This document shows positions 1-7,970 of a stretch of 33,559 bases of DNA, one piece after another. Origin of the DNA: an uncultured Verrucomicrobiota bacterium (lineage in GTDB: Bacteria > Verrucomicrobiota > Verrucomicrobiia > Limisphaerales > AAA164-E04). The stretch is from assembly GCA_913061285.1 (NCBI GenBank), contig CAJXVR010000038.1:1-33559 (forward strand). The letters are read 5' to 3'. The notes under the pieces are model-generated. The model saw nothing but the letters and a program-made list of their open reading frames with translations, did not search any database and was not told the origin of the DNA. Numbering within the stretch: the stretch's first letter is position 1; the number at the start of each line of letters is the position of its first letter. Both the position numbers and the translations under genes were made by a program.

Positions 1-49
1 ACGAGATGTAGAGAGGTCTCGTGGGCTCGGAGATGTGTATAAGAGACAG
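1..49. other. Sequencing adapter (Nextera i7 side), not genomic
   Basis: Bases 31-49 are the 19-base Tn5 mosaic end AGATGTGTATAAGAGACAG. They are preceded by the Nextera read-2 adapter (16-30), an 8-base stretch GTAGAGAG (8-15) that fits an i7 index, and the end of the P7 primer ACGAGAT (1-7). The whole 49 bases recur as an exact reverse complement at 33511-33559. This is untrimmed library sequence; native DNA starts at 50. Confidence 0.97.
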
Positions 50-801
50 TCAAAGATCTCACTAGAACCCTTCAGCTTGCTTCCTGTTTCGACGATATGG
101 ACAAGCGATCGCTTTTGGCACGCATCGTCAAGTCTTATCCGGCTGTTCAAAGCTTGATTTCGGGCGAACAAGACACTCAAGAAAAAGGCCTCGTGGTGTC
201 TTGGGGAAGCTTGTCACGGCGTCGTGATGAGTATGATCAAGTGGTCCGCAAAAAGATTCCTGCGAATTCGAAAGAAATCGCCATTGCTCGAAGCTACGGC
301 GATTTACGTGAGAATCACGAGTACAAGGCTGCTAAAGAGATGCAGAAGCTCCTGATGACGCGAAAAGCAGAGTTGGAGTCAGAACTGGCAATGGCTCGCG
401 GAACCGATTTTTCAGATGTCTCAACGAATGCCGTTTCCATCGGAACAGCAGTGAACGTTACCGATCAAAGCCAGAACATCGACGAAGATTTCATCATCCT
501 TGGCGCATGGGATTCTGACCCTGATAAAGGATACATCAGCTATCTTTCTCCTCTTGCCCAAGAACTGCTAAATCACAAACCAGGCGAAGAAATCGTCCTG
601 GAACAACACGGCGGTAAGAAATACCGAATCAACCGGATTGAGAATATTCCAGCAGAACTCTCCGAGAGCCTTGCTGGTGGGCATGAAGACATCCCGGAGG
701 AGGTTCCAGTTCAAGCAGAGTCAGAGGCCCCGAACGATGCCGCAGAGCAGCCTGCTTCTAGCGATTCGCAAGAAGCACCCGCAACTGAGGAAACGGCCTA
801 A
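50..801 (+). CDS. GreA/GreB-family transcription elongation factor, 5'-truncated
   Basis: This is the C-terminal part of a Gre-family factor, which enters the RNA polymerase secondary channel and stimulates cleavage of backtracked RNA. The coiled-coil signature ARSYGDLRENHEYKAAKE is clear and keeps the acidic tip residues (D and E of GDLREN). It is followed by a GreA C-terminal domain with an IS-x-LSPLAQELL-type segment and a GEEIVL motif. The frame is open from the adapter junction through the first Met at 97, and residues before the Gre coiled coil are not GreA-like, so this is probably the end of a longer N-terminally extended Gre protein of the kind seen in Verrucomicrobia, not a gene starting at 97. 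The last ~45 residues are a Glu/Ala/Pro-rich acidic tail, probably disordered. Confidence 0.85.
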
Positions 802-908
802 GAGCATTGTCTCGCTTCCTCAGTTAAGCGCTAAGCATCAAATTGGAGCAGAACTGGAGATCAAGCCGCAAGGAGAATTATCGGCCAGGAGGTTCATAGC
901 CATTTGAA

Positions 909-2033
909 ATGTCAGCCCCGGAGGACATGACGGAGAAATCTCAGAAAGCAGCCAGAATGGCTGCTTTCATCATTTATCGCCCCGCGGAATCAGAGCTTCG
1001 CGTCGCAGGTATCTCTCTGCTTGACCGACAGCTAATCGCGCTTCACCGGGCAGGATGTCATCCCCTCACGGTGATTACGGCCAAATCGGTACCGTCTCCG
1101 TTACGCACTCAGCAACTCAAGATTCCATTTCAAATCGCCGCATCGTTGCCATCCGAGGCACAGCCTTGCCTCGTGCTAGACGGAAACGCCTACGTCGAGC
1201 AACCGGATATTTCTGCCCTACTCAGAGACAGCGTAAGCATCCAATCTAAGGATGGCTCACCGGTAGCGATACAAAAACTAGACTCGCCGTCTCATTGGTC
1301 GCCAAGTGCAGAATCTACCAGCCAGGCATTCAAGTCAAAATACCGAGCTCGCAACCTCAACTCGGACGAGGAATCCGCCGCCCTTAGTACGCAGCTTCTG
1401 AAGGGGACCATTAGCAGCAGCGACGGATTGGTTGATCGCTTTTTCAATCGTCCTATTAGCCGACAGATTACTAAGCGGCTTCTCGAAACCAGTGTCTCTC
1501 CGAATCTGATCTCATTGGGGGCCATTTTCATTGGTCTCCTCGCGGGACTTATGTTGGCAATTCCTCGGCAAGAATTCGCCGTGCTCGGAGCCATTCTATT
1601 TCAGTTCTCAGCGATCCTCGATTGTAGCGATGGTGACATCGCTCGACTCCACTTCAAAGAGTCGCTTCTGGGAAAATGGCTTGATATCGTCGGCGACCAA
1701 GTCGTACACATTGCAATCTTCGTCGGTATTGGCTTCGGCTTGATCAATGCATCACCATCATTCGCGATCACGCTGCTAACAATGAGCGCCGTTGCGGGAG
1801 CCATCCTGGCATTCGCCACCTTTCTCTGGGCGAGTAATCGCGCACAAAAGGATCCTCGGATCGATCGGATCCTTCAGGCCACAGCCAACCGCGATTTCAG
1901 CGTGGTGGTTCTCTGTCTGGCATGTATCGGCCGTTTAGATATCTTTGCCTGGCTCGTTGGAATCGGAATCCACATCTATTGGATCGGCTTGCTTATCATC
2001 AGTATTCGAGCCAATAAACAAGCGCAAGCCTAG
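909..2033 (+). CDS. CDP-alcohol phosphatidyltransferase with degenerate nucleotidyltransferase-like N-domain
   Basis: This integral membrane enzyme should transfer a phospho-alcohol group from a CDP-activated donor to form a phospholipid headgroup or precursor. The family motif D-x2-D-G-x2-A-R-x8-G-x3-D-x3-D is complete: D238, D241, G242, A245, R246, G255, D259, D263. Several hydrophobic segments surround it (about 195-370). Residues ~20-150 resemble a sugar-phosphate nucleotidyltransferase (R-V-A-G-x-S-L-L-D-R and H-R-A-G-C look like the G-x-P-L-x-x-R / L-x-x-A-G-x segments), but the Gly-rich NTP loop is absent. The layout matches the two-domain plan of bifunctional inositol-phosphate cytidylyltransferase/DIPP synthases. 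A flippase-like gene follows after 18 bases. The start is uncertain: AGGAGG at 887-892 lies 16 bases upstream, and ATGs at 927 and 957 are alternatives. The headgroup substrate is unknown. Confidence 0.82.
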   Translation: MSAPEDMTEKSQKAARMAAFIIYRPAESELRVAGISLLDRQLIALHRAGCHPLTVITAKSVPSPLRTQQLKIPFQIAASLPSEAQPCLVLDGNAYVEQPDISALLRDSVSIQSKDGSPVAIQKLDSPSHWSPSAESTSQAFKSKYRARNLNSDEESAALSTQLLKGTISSSDGLVDRFFNRPISRQITKRLLETSVSPNLISLGAIFIGLLAGLMLAIPRQEFAVLGAILFQFSAILDCSDGDIARLHFKESLLGKWLDIVGDQVVHIAIFVGIGFGLINASPSFAITLLTMSAVAGAILAFATFLWASNRAQKDPRIDRILQATANRDFSVVVLCLACIGRLDIFAWLVGIGIHIYWIGLLIISIRANKQAQA

Positions 2034-2051
2034 CGTCGCCCCGCTCAGCTC

Positions 2052-3074
2052 ATGCCGAATCTGCTTCGATTTGCGCTCTTCTGCCTAGGTGCTGGACTCA
2101 TCACTTTCTTGATCTATCAGGCCGGCCCCTCAGCGGTCTGGGCGAACATCACCGCGATGGGAGCACTCGCTCCCCTCGCACTCGTCCCATACGGCTTCGT
2201 GTATTTTCTTGATACCCTAGGATGGAGAACGTCCTTTCCCTCGCTCACAAATCAAACGATCGGTTTTTGGCGTTTCGCCAAGATTCGCTGGGCGGGAGAG
2301 GCGACGAATTACGTTCTACCGACGGCGTACATCGGGGGCGAAGCCCTAAAGATCTATCTTCTCAATCAGCGCGGAATTCCCAGCACAGCCGGCGCCGCAA
2401 GTGCAGTTACATCAAAGACCTGCCAAACCCTGGCTCAGGTGCTCTTCCTCGCTTTGGGCGCTCTATTTTCCCTAAGCTACTTACCTGAGTCATCCCCGCT
2501 TCGATTCGGCATGATTGCCATCACAGGCGGTGCTTGCATCGTCGTCTTGGGCCTCACACTGATTCAGAAGTTCGGATTCTACCGATCGATCTCGGTCCTC
2601 TCATCGAAACTGGGAATCGCCCAACGCTTCTTCAAGCAAGCAAGCGATACCATCATGCAGATCGACCAGAAAATTCAGGAATTCTACGGACAGACGCCTC
2701 GCCGATTCTATATGTGTGTTGCTTACTACTTCGCTGGTTGGCTCGCAGACACCATCGAAATCTGGCTCATTTCTCACCTCATTCAATCGCCCGTTTCCTG
2801 GACGCAGGCCCTAGCCCTTGAAGCCTTCATTGGTGTCGCAAAGATTCTCGGCATGTTTGTCCCGGGATCGCTAGGAGTACAGGAATCTGGAGTCGTTTTT
2901 CTTTGCCATATTTTCGGACTACCAGTCGTCTTTGGAACCAGCTACGCCCTTCTGCGCAGGGCACGGGAAATATGCTACGCCATGATTGGCTGGTCATTTC
3001 TCTACTCCGAATTCCCCAATCTGGAAACCCTGCGTCACACGCTGCGAAATCTTAAGGAAAAAGAACCCCGCTAG
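2052..3074 (+). CDS. Flippase-like / lysylphosphatidylglycerol synthase TM-type membrane protein
   Basis: This is a polytopic inner-membrane protein with about eight hydrophobic segments, starting at residues ~5-24. It resembles the flippase-like fold shared by the membrane domain of MprF and AglD/HpnL-type proteins. Recognisable pieces are the early Y-F-x-D-T-L-G-W-R segment, the A-G-E-A-T-N-Y-V-L-P-T-A-Y-I-G-G-E-A stretch, and the late G-M-F-V-P-G-S-L-G-V-Q-E-S-G segment. There is no soluble lysyl-transfer domain, so it is not a complete MprF. It sits 18 bases after the CDP-alcohol phosphatidyltransferase and is probably co-transcribed, which suggests that it moves or helps build the lipid made by that enzyme. 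This role is inferred from family and context. It converges on the minus-strand gene ending at 3101. Confidence 0.78.
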   Translation: MPNLLRFALFCLGAGLITFLIYQAGPSAVWANITAMGALAPLALVPYGFVYFLDTLGWRTSFPSLTNQTIGFWRFAKIRWAGEATNYVLPTAYIGGEALKIYLLNQRGIPSTAGAASAVTSKTCQTLAQVLFLALGALFSLSYLPESSPLRFGMIAITGGACIVVLGLTLIQKFGFYRSISVLSSKLGIAQRFFKQASDTIMQIDQKIQEFYGQTPRRFYMCVAYYFAGWLADTIEIWLISHLIQSPVSWTQALALEAFIGVAKILGMFVPGSLGVQESGVVFLCHIFGLPVVFGTSYALLRRAREICYAMIGWSFLYSEFPNLETLRHTLRNLKEKEPR

Positions 3075-3100
3075 CGAACGCAGCTCCAGTTTGTAACGGG

Positions 3101-4279
3101 CTATGAGCTCCAAGCTGGTGACATCTCCCTGAGCCGACTTGCTCCGGAGGAGAGAATAGCAACTGCCTCTTCAATCTCATTCTCACTCGTGTCTAATCCG
3201 ACTCCAAGACTAATGGTCTGCCTCGCGGCTTCCGGGCTGAGTCCGGCCTCATTCAAAACATAGTGGGTATCCAATCGTTGACTGAGGCATCCACCCGACG
3301 TTGCAATAGCAAGCCCTCTCATATCGGCAAACAAAACCAACCCTTCCGCTTCAACGTCTTTTATCGTCACTGATAATTGATGACACAAGCGACGTTCACC
3401 TATCTCTGGGCCATTGAGATACACCTGCGGAATCGAAGCGTTTAAGTGACGCCAAAGCAGGAGCTGTAACCCGCGCCGACACTCGCCATTCTCGACTAGT
3501 CTTTGGGACGCCAAGTCAGCGGCAAGCCCAGCACCGACGATCCCGGGAACATTCTCCTCCCCCGGGCGAAGGCCGCCTTCCTGCTCGCCCCCATAACAAA
3601 GAGGATCGAGCACCGTTCGCGCGCCAATATAGAGAATCCCCACTCCTACCGGCCCCCCGAAAGCGGCCGCCGAGAGCGCCAACACATCGGCATTGAGCGC
3701 CGAAACATCGATCGGGATTCGCCCTCCAGCCGCCCGAGCATCCACAAAGAACCCGATTGAACGCTCTCTGGCAAACTGCCCAATGGCTTCAAGCATTTGA
3801 ATCGTTCCCAATTCGGCGTTCGCTAGGCTAAGACAAATCATCACGGTCTCAGGCGTCACGCGCTCGCTCAACCCGGCTACATCATAGAAACCTTCGCCCC
3901 CTACTGAGAGCAGGCACCTCTGGACCCCGGTCCTATCGAGGTCCTGAAGCAAGTTGAGGATTGAAGGATGTTCGATCTTCGACGAGACAACATGATTTCC
4001 AAATCGACGGTTCGCTGAAATGAAACCACGCACGGCCAAATTCACGGCTTCAGTACCATTACCAGTAAAAACAATCCTGCCTTCATTGGCTGGCAATCCA
4101 ATCAAAGCTCTCACTTGATCTCGTGCCTTCTCAAGCGCCTCCCGCTGATGCTTCGCCGCAGAATGAATCCCGCTGGGACTGGCGCAGTAATCACGATAAC
4201 AAGACGCCATAGCCTCGATGACCTCCGGATACGGAGGACTCAAAGAATGATGATCGAGATAAATTCGCCGCACAAACAA
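3101..4279 (-). CDS. Cysteine desulfurase-like protein lacking the PLP lysine (probable pseudoenzyme)
   Basis: The full length (~390 residues) aligns with IscS/NifS-type class V aminotransferase-fold proteins: Y-L-D near the N-terminus, T-G-N-G-T-E for the phosphate loop, E-H-P-S-I-L with the His expected to stack on PLP, N-A-E-L-G-T-I-Q, D180, and S-G-G-C with a Cys at 331 where the sulfur-carrying Cys should be. The cofactor site is broken. The segment normally S-x-H-K-x-x-G-P-K-G reads SAAAFGGPVG, so positions 205 and 206 (His and Schiff-base Lys in IscS) are both Ala, and the Gln expected at 183 is also Ala. I checked this codon by codon at 3653-3673. It therefore probably cannot form an internal aldimine and may be a scaffold, sulfur carrier or regulator. 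The start is TTG at 4279 or GTG at 4273, with no clear Shine-Dalgarno for either. Terminator 4365-4398 separates it from the upstream gene. Confidence 0.8.
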   Translation of the reverse strand: MFVRRIYLDHHSLSPPYPEVIEAMASCYRDYCASPSGIHSAAKHQREALEKARDQVRALIGLPANEGRIVFTGNGTEAVNLAVRGFISANRRFGNHVVSSKIEHPSILNLLQDLDRTGVQRCLLSVGGEGFYDVAGLSERVTPETVMICLSLANAELGTIQMLEAIGQFARERSIGFFVDARAAGGRIPIDVSALNADVLALSAAAFGGPVGVGILYIGARTVLDPLCYGGEQEGGLRPGEENVPGIVGAGLAADLASQRLVENGECRRGLQLLLWRHLNASIPQVYLNGPEIGERRLCHQLSVTIKDVEAEGLVLFADMRGLAIATSGGCLSQRLDTHYVLNEAGLSPEAARQTISLGVGLDTSENEIEEAVAILSSGASRLREMSPAWSS

Positions 4280-4364
4280 ACGCTAGGCAGACTCGCCAAC
4301 AAGAGCAAAACCTTTCACGAGAAGCGCGGCCATGGATTCACTACCCTAAAATAGAGGAACCAGC

Positions 4365-4398
4365 AAAAAGGCCGAATTCTCGAAAGAATTCGGCCTTT
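4365..4398 (-). terminator. Rho-independent terminator with UUCG tetraloop
   Basis: A perfect 14-bp inverted repeat (4367-4380 with 4385-4398) closes a four-base loop that reads TTCG on the minus strand. It is followed on that strand by a T run covering 4369-4365. It lies 35 bases after the stop of the PQQ-type dehydrogenase (minus) and should end that transcript before the desulfurase-like gene. It could also act weakly in the other direction, but no T run follows on the plus strand. Confidence 0.88.
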
Positions 4399-4432
4399 AG
4401 CTAAACAGATAGATGTTCGCGCCTTGTATTCG

Positions 4433-5776
4433 TTACATTGGAGAGAGTTTAAAAACTTTACCGCGACGCTGGCTCAAGCCGTTCAAGCCATTCGAAAGCA
4501 CATAAATCTCGCCATCCGCATCTTCCCCGAATGCAGTAACATAGCCTTGAATCTTGCCGCCCTTGCTTCCCTTCAAAGGCAGATCATTCATCTCCCAAGA
4601 GCCACCCGCACCATCTTGAACGGCATAATAGACAGCCCCCATAGGCAAAGCCCAATTGACACTCCAATCAGCAAAAACATAGGCTCCCTTCAGTGCTGGA
4701 ATTGCCTCACCTCGGTAAACATAGCCCCCGGTTATGCTAATTCCCTTAGCTTCGGGATCATTGCGAAATCCGTTGGCGTTCTTATACTCAATAATCGGCC
4801 CTATGAATGGCTGTCCCCGAAGATCTGAATCTGAGCATTCCTCTGGTGACACTTTAGGGTTTTTCGGATCGAAACAAAAATTCCCCTCTCGAACGTTCCA
4901 ACCGTAGTTCCCCCCCTTAGTGATAATATTCACTTCCTCGTAGAGGGTTTGCCCGATGTCGGCCGCAAACAGTTCGCGAGCGCCGCCCCGATCGAAAGAA
5001 AAACGCCACGGATTTCTGAGTCCCAAGGCAAATATTTCGGGCCGCACATTCTCCCCCGAAAAGGGATTGTCATTCGGAATCGCATAGGGAGATCCACTAT
5101 TGATATCGATTCGAAGTATTTTACCCAATAAATTGGAAAGATCCTGACTATTGCCGATCTTAGAATGGCCTCGGCCAACCCCATTAGAATTCCCCCCATC
5201 GCCACTCGCGATATATAGGTATCCGTCCGGACCAAAAGCAATGCAACCGCCGTCATGATTGAAGTAAGGTTCGTCAAATTCGAGGATCACTCGTTCGGTG
5301 TTCATATCCACCCGCTGTTGATCATCTTTACGAACTGTAAACTCAGAAATCCTTGACGTATGATCCCAATCATCGGCGGCTCCCGACCTTAGTGGCGCGC
5401 TGTAATAAACGTAGATCTTCCCGTTTTCACTAAAAGAAGGATGCACGGCTAGGCCCAACAAACCCCGTTCATCAAAGCCTTGATTAAGCTTGGTCATCCG
5501 ATCAGAGAGGGTCAGAAACGGCTGGCCCAAGAGCACCCCGGACTTCGAGAGAATCGAAACAATGCCCACCTGATCCGCCACCAGCAAACTTCCGTCGCCA
5601 TCGGGAAAGGGTACTAAAGCAATTGGAGATGTGAACCCATCCGCAAATGCTTTTAACCCCACGCTTGGAACATCAGCGCCAATGGCATTTTCTCCGAGTC
5701 CAAAAACAAGTATCCCTGCCATTAAAGCGAAGGACTTACGAAGTCGATTCATAGTCATAGTCATGAAGGCATTCAT
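4433..5776 (-). CDS. Exported PQQ-dependent sugar dehydrogenase (glucose/sorbosone dehydrogenase family)
   Basis: A periplasmic six-bladed beta-propeller oxidoreductase of the soluble glucose/aldose sugar dehydrogenase family, predicted to oxidise a sugar or polyol using PQQ. Family signatures appear in order: DERGLLGLAVHP (102-113), NHDGG with the candidate catalytic His174 (173-177), GDGG (192-195), GKILRID (218-224), LGLRNPWRFSFD (251-262) and GGNYGWNVREG (288-298). A signal peptide is present (M-N-R-L-R-K-S then a hydrophobic core, cleavage near A-I-G-A). Four Met codons lie in the first nine residues; the one at 5752 gives the best-shaped signal peptide, so 5776 may be too far upstream. 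It lies 45 bases after the methyltransferase gene on the same strand and ends at terminator 4365-4398. PQQ synthesis genes are not in this window, and the substrate cannot be read from sequence. Confidence 0.87.
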   Translation of the reverse strand: MNAFMTMTMNRLRKSFALMAGILVFGLGENAIGADVPSVGLKAFADGFTSPIALVPFPDGDGSLLVADQVGIVSILSKSGVLLGQPFLTLSDRMTKLNQGFDERGLLGLAVHPSFSENGKIYVYYSAPLRSGAADDWDHTSRISEFTVRKDDQQRVDMNTERVILEFDEPYFNHDGGCIAFGPDGYLYIASGDGGNSNGVGRGHSKIGNSQDLSNLLGKILRIDINSGSPYAIPNDNPFSGENVRPEIFALGLRNPWRFSFDRGGARELFAADIGQTLYEEVNIITKGGNYGWNVREGNFCFDPKNPKVSPEECSDSDLRGQPFIGPIIEYKNANGFRNDPEAKGISITGGYVYRGEAIPALKGAYVFADWSVNWALPMGAVYYAVQDGAGGSWEMNDLPLKGSKGGKIQGYVTAFGEDADGEIYVLSNGLNGLSQRRGKVFKLSPM

Positions 5777-5821
5777 TCGTGTTGCGTTAAAGTCGAATCA
5801 AGCAAGTTGAAAAAGACCCCG

Positions 5822-6580
5822 TTATTTTCGCTTCCAAAGGGTGCCCTGAGCAACACTCCATTGAAATTTTCTTACATGCTCACGTATGAGAAACGGGAGG
5901 TCGTCTTGTCGCACGAGATCGAAATCGCTTGCCATCACGTTCCCTAGAGCCGCTGTCGTGGAAATCGCATTGCCGGCAACTTGTTGCCCTCCGAGCCAAT
6001 GTTCACGAGGGGTATATTCTTCTAACCACGTATACGGGGATGTTAGAATCACAAAGCCGCCGGGGTTAATGATTGCAGCTAGAGATTGCAAACATTTGAC
6101 CGGGTCGACTAACCGATCAATCAAATTCGCCATGAGGAGAACGTCAAAGGTTCCCAATCCATCACGTAGAAACATGGCATCCCCTTGTTCAAAACGCACA
6201 CGATTCCGATCGATGGCTACGTCAATTTTCGCAATCCCTTCTTGGGTAAGCTCTCCGTGATCCAGATAGGAGTAAGCGATGTGACCTTCGACTCTGAGGC
6301 GATCAGCGCTGGCGATAAATCGATCTGAATAGTCAATCCCGATCACCTCGCCACAGAAGCGCGCTAACTCAAACGTAGAACGCCCCACGGCGCATCCTAA
6401 GTCCAAGGCCCGCATCCTCGACGAATATCCTATCTCATCCGCGAAATGGGAGACACAGCGAAGCGGATAGTCTAAAGCCGAAGTTGGGCCATCTGGATAC
6501 GGGAGGACCTCATGAGGGGCACCATAGTGAAATAGAAGATACTCACTAACAGCTCGATCAGTTTCGTAATAAGGAGTCAT
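5822..6580 (-). CDS. Stand-alone OvoA C-terminal-type 4-mercaptohistidine N1-methyltransferase
   Basis: A class I SAM-dependent methyltransferase. The SAM motif I is ALDLGCAVGRS (58-68). Other stretches match the methyltransferase half of OvoA, the ovothiol synthase: YYETDRAVSEYLLFHYG at the start, EQGDA (131-135), ANLIDRLVDP (151-160), SPYTWLEEYTPREHWLGG (181-198) and IRE-x-x-RKFQ near the C-terminus. In OvoA this domain methylates the imidazole nitrogen of 5-thiohistidine, the last step to ovothiol A. Here the sulfoxide synthase (FGE-sulfatase plus DinB-like) domains are absent and the upstream gene is a DNA glycosylase, so it is a free-standing methyltransferase. It may act with a partner encoded elsewhere. 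Assignment of the family is confident; the exact substrate is inferred. Confidence 0.85.
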   Translation of the reverse strand: MTPYYETDRAVSEYLLFHYGAPHEVLPYPDGPTSALDYPLRCVSHFADEIGYSSRMRALDLGCAVGRSTFELARFCGEVIGIDYSDRFIASADRLRVEGHIAYSYLDHGELTQEGIAKIDVAIDRNRVRFEQGDAMFLRDGLGTFDVLLMANLIDRLVDPVKCLQSLAAIINPGGFVILTSPYTWLEEYTPREHWLGGQQVAGNAISTTAALGNVMASDFDLVRQDDLPFLIREHVRKFQWSVAQGTLWKRK

Positions 6581-6630
6581 GAAATAGACAAGATCAATCG
6601 ATCAGATCACCACGAAGCATTCTCTTGCTC

Positions 6631-6655
6631 CGGTGATTCATACCGGCGATCACCG
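6631..6655. other. Small intergenic hairpin between glycosylase and methyltransferase genes
   Basis: CGGTGAT (6631-6637) pairs with ATCACCG (6649-6655) around an 11-base loop. It lies in the 155-base gap between the stop of the uracil-DNA glycosylase gene and the start of the methyltransferase gene, both on the minus strand. No T run follows, so it is not a standard terminator. A weak attenuator or operator is possible, as is chance. Confidence 0.3.
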
Positions 6656-6735
6656 AAACATAGCGACCAACCTACCAAATGCAACCAATGCCGTTATACA
6701 CCCCGGCGAACCCCACCAAAGACGGCGTTTCCCCG

Positions 6736-7605
6736 TCAAGACGCCTTGGAAAAATAGCCGCGCTGCTTTTCGGAAACTTCCATTCCCAGATGCTCCATCA
6801 CCTTCAGCATATCCTCCCAGATCTGGCGTTTGATCCGGTGAGATTGATTTCGCAGGACATAGGAGGGGTGATAGGTCGGCATCATTGGAATGCCACCAAA
6901 ATCTTTGAATTCGCCCCGATATCGAGTAATCGCCACCGAAGACATGCCCATTAACCCTTCTACAGCAGTGGCACCAAGCGCCACCAAGACCCGTGGGCGA
7001 ATAGTTCGGATCTGCTCCATGAGATAGGGACGGCAAGTCACCATCTCTTGTGGGGTCGGTTTCCGATTTCCGTAACGGCGACCTGGAGTATCTGGACGAC
7101 ACTTCAATACATTCCCAATATAAACCGACTCACGGCTTAGTCCCATAGTTTGAATTATCCGAGTGAGCAACTGCCCGGCCTTGCCAACAAAAGGCTCGCC
7201 TTTGATATCCTCATCAACACCCGGAGCCTCCCCGACAAACATGAGATCGGCTTCAAGAGAGCCCACTCCAAACACCACACTCTTTCGGCTCTTCGCCAAA
7301 TTGGGACATTTCATACAAACCGAGGCCCGCTCAGATAAGTGGGCGAGACGGCTTTCTTTTTCCTCTTTAGACAATTCTGGCTCATCAGAAACCGCCGTAA
7401 CCCGTGGAACCACGGGAGCTACTGCCTGCGGTCCAGGTTCTCGCTCGAGAACCTTCGCCGAAACAAGCGGAGATCGAGCCGCAGGCGCCTTTCCCGACAA
7501 ACCGTCAAACAGTCGAAGATCCACCGGCAAGTGGTCAACCCCCCTCTCATCAAGCTGCTCCACATATCCAATGGTTGCATTCAATAAGCGATCGAACTCA
7601 CTCAC
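6736..7605 (-). CDS. Uracil-DNA glycosylase, family 4 (iron-sulfur type)
   Basis: This DNA repair enzyme removes uracil from DNA. Family 4 features, numbered from the chosen start: four cysteines spaced as a 4Fe-4S site (C97, C100, C169, C191), motif GEAPGVDEDIKGEPFVGKAGQLL (125-147), K-C-R-P-D around C169, and the late TYHPSYVLR motif (244-252). The ~95-residue N-terminal extension before the first Cys pair is low-complexity and typical for bacterial members. I choose the GTG at 7605 because GGGAGG at 7612-7617 sits six bases upstream; extending to the TTG at 7656 adds 17 residues with no ribosome site in front. The neighbouring methyltransferase gene is 155 bases downstream and unrelated in function. 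Confidence 0.9.
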   Translation of the reverse strand: MSEFDRLLNATIGYVEQLDERGVDHLPVDLRLFDGLSGKAPAARSPLVSAKVLEREPGPQAVAPVVPRVTAVSDEPELSKEEKESRLAHLSERASVCMKCPNLAKSRKSVVFGVGSLEADLMFVGEAPGVDEDIKGEPFVGKAGQLLTRIIQTMGLSRESVYIGNVLKCRPDTPGRRYGNRKPTPQEMVTCRPYLMEQIRTIRPRVLVALGATAVEGLMGMSSVAITRYRGEFKDFGGIPMMPTYHPSYVLRNQSHRIKRQIWEDMLKVMEHLGMEVSEKQRGYFSKAS

Positions 7606-7611
7606 AAGCAG

Positions 7612-7617
7612 CCTCCC
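7612..7617 (-). promoter_or_regulatory. Ribosome binding site of the uracil-DNA glycosylase gene
   Basis: GGGAGG on the minus strand, six bases before a GTG at 7605. It favours the GTG over the longer TTG-initiated reading from 7656 and gives a 289-residue protein. Confidence 0.65.
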
Positions 7618-7777
7618 ATACTCATCGGACACGTTCCGAGGAAACGACTGCAACAATGTTTGAACTTATTTTCTATCCCACGCAAAACGTAATTCTGTGT
7701 AACCAGAATCCAAAGAAAACGCACTAACAAATGAGAAAAGTAGCGTTTCAAAAGCAACGGCGCGCCGGAAAACGAAC

Positions 7778-7799
7778 AAAAAGGCCCCAATCAAGGGCC
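7778..7799 (-). terminator. Weak terminator-like hairpin, minus strand
   Basis: GGCCC (7783-7787) pairs with GGGCC (7795-7799) around a 7-base loop. Read on the minus strand it is followed by five T (7778-7782). The stem is only 5 bp. It would stop antisense transcription running from the sigma-factor side toward the glycosylase gene. Confidence 0.35.
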
Positions 7800-7970
7800 A
7801 ATTCCGAAATAGAATCGCAAGAATATATTGCTGTAGCTGACAGAAGACTGTTTGATCGACTTCAAACTGGAAAGAAAACGGGTCGGCCGTCCGAGCCAGA
7901 ATCAAGAACAACACGACACCTAGAGATTCCCAGGGATCGGTTTGAAGCTCAGATTGAAATATAGAAAAGC

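Larger units (their letters stand above)
7606..7970. other. Divergent intergenic region, glycosylase / ECF sigma factor
   Basis: About 365 bases between two divergent genes. It should hold both promoters, but I cannot point to a convincing -35/-10 pair on either strand. It contains a small GC hairpin (7783-7799). Short open frames here (77 residues on plus from 7731, and a hydrophobic 107-residue frame on minus running into the sigma gene) show no domain signature or ribosome site and are left uncalled. Confidence 0.5.

Noticed and set aside
3101-4279. Annotating this gene as an active iron-sulfur cysteine desulfurase
   Set aside because: The Schiff-base lysine and neighbouring His are Ala in the checked codons.
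7606-7656. Longer uracil-DNA glycosylase starting at the TTG at 7656
   Set aside because: GGGAGG at correct spacing supports the GTG at 7605; the extra 17 residues have no support.
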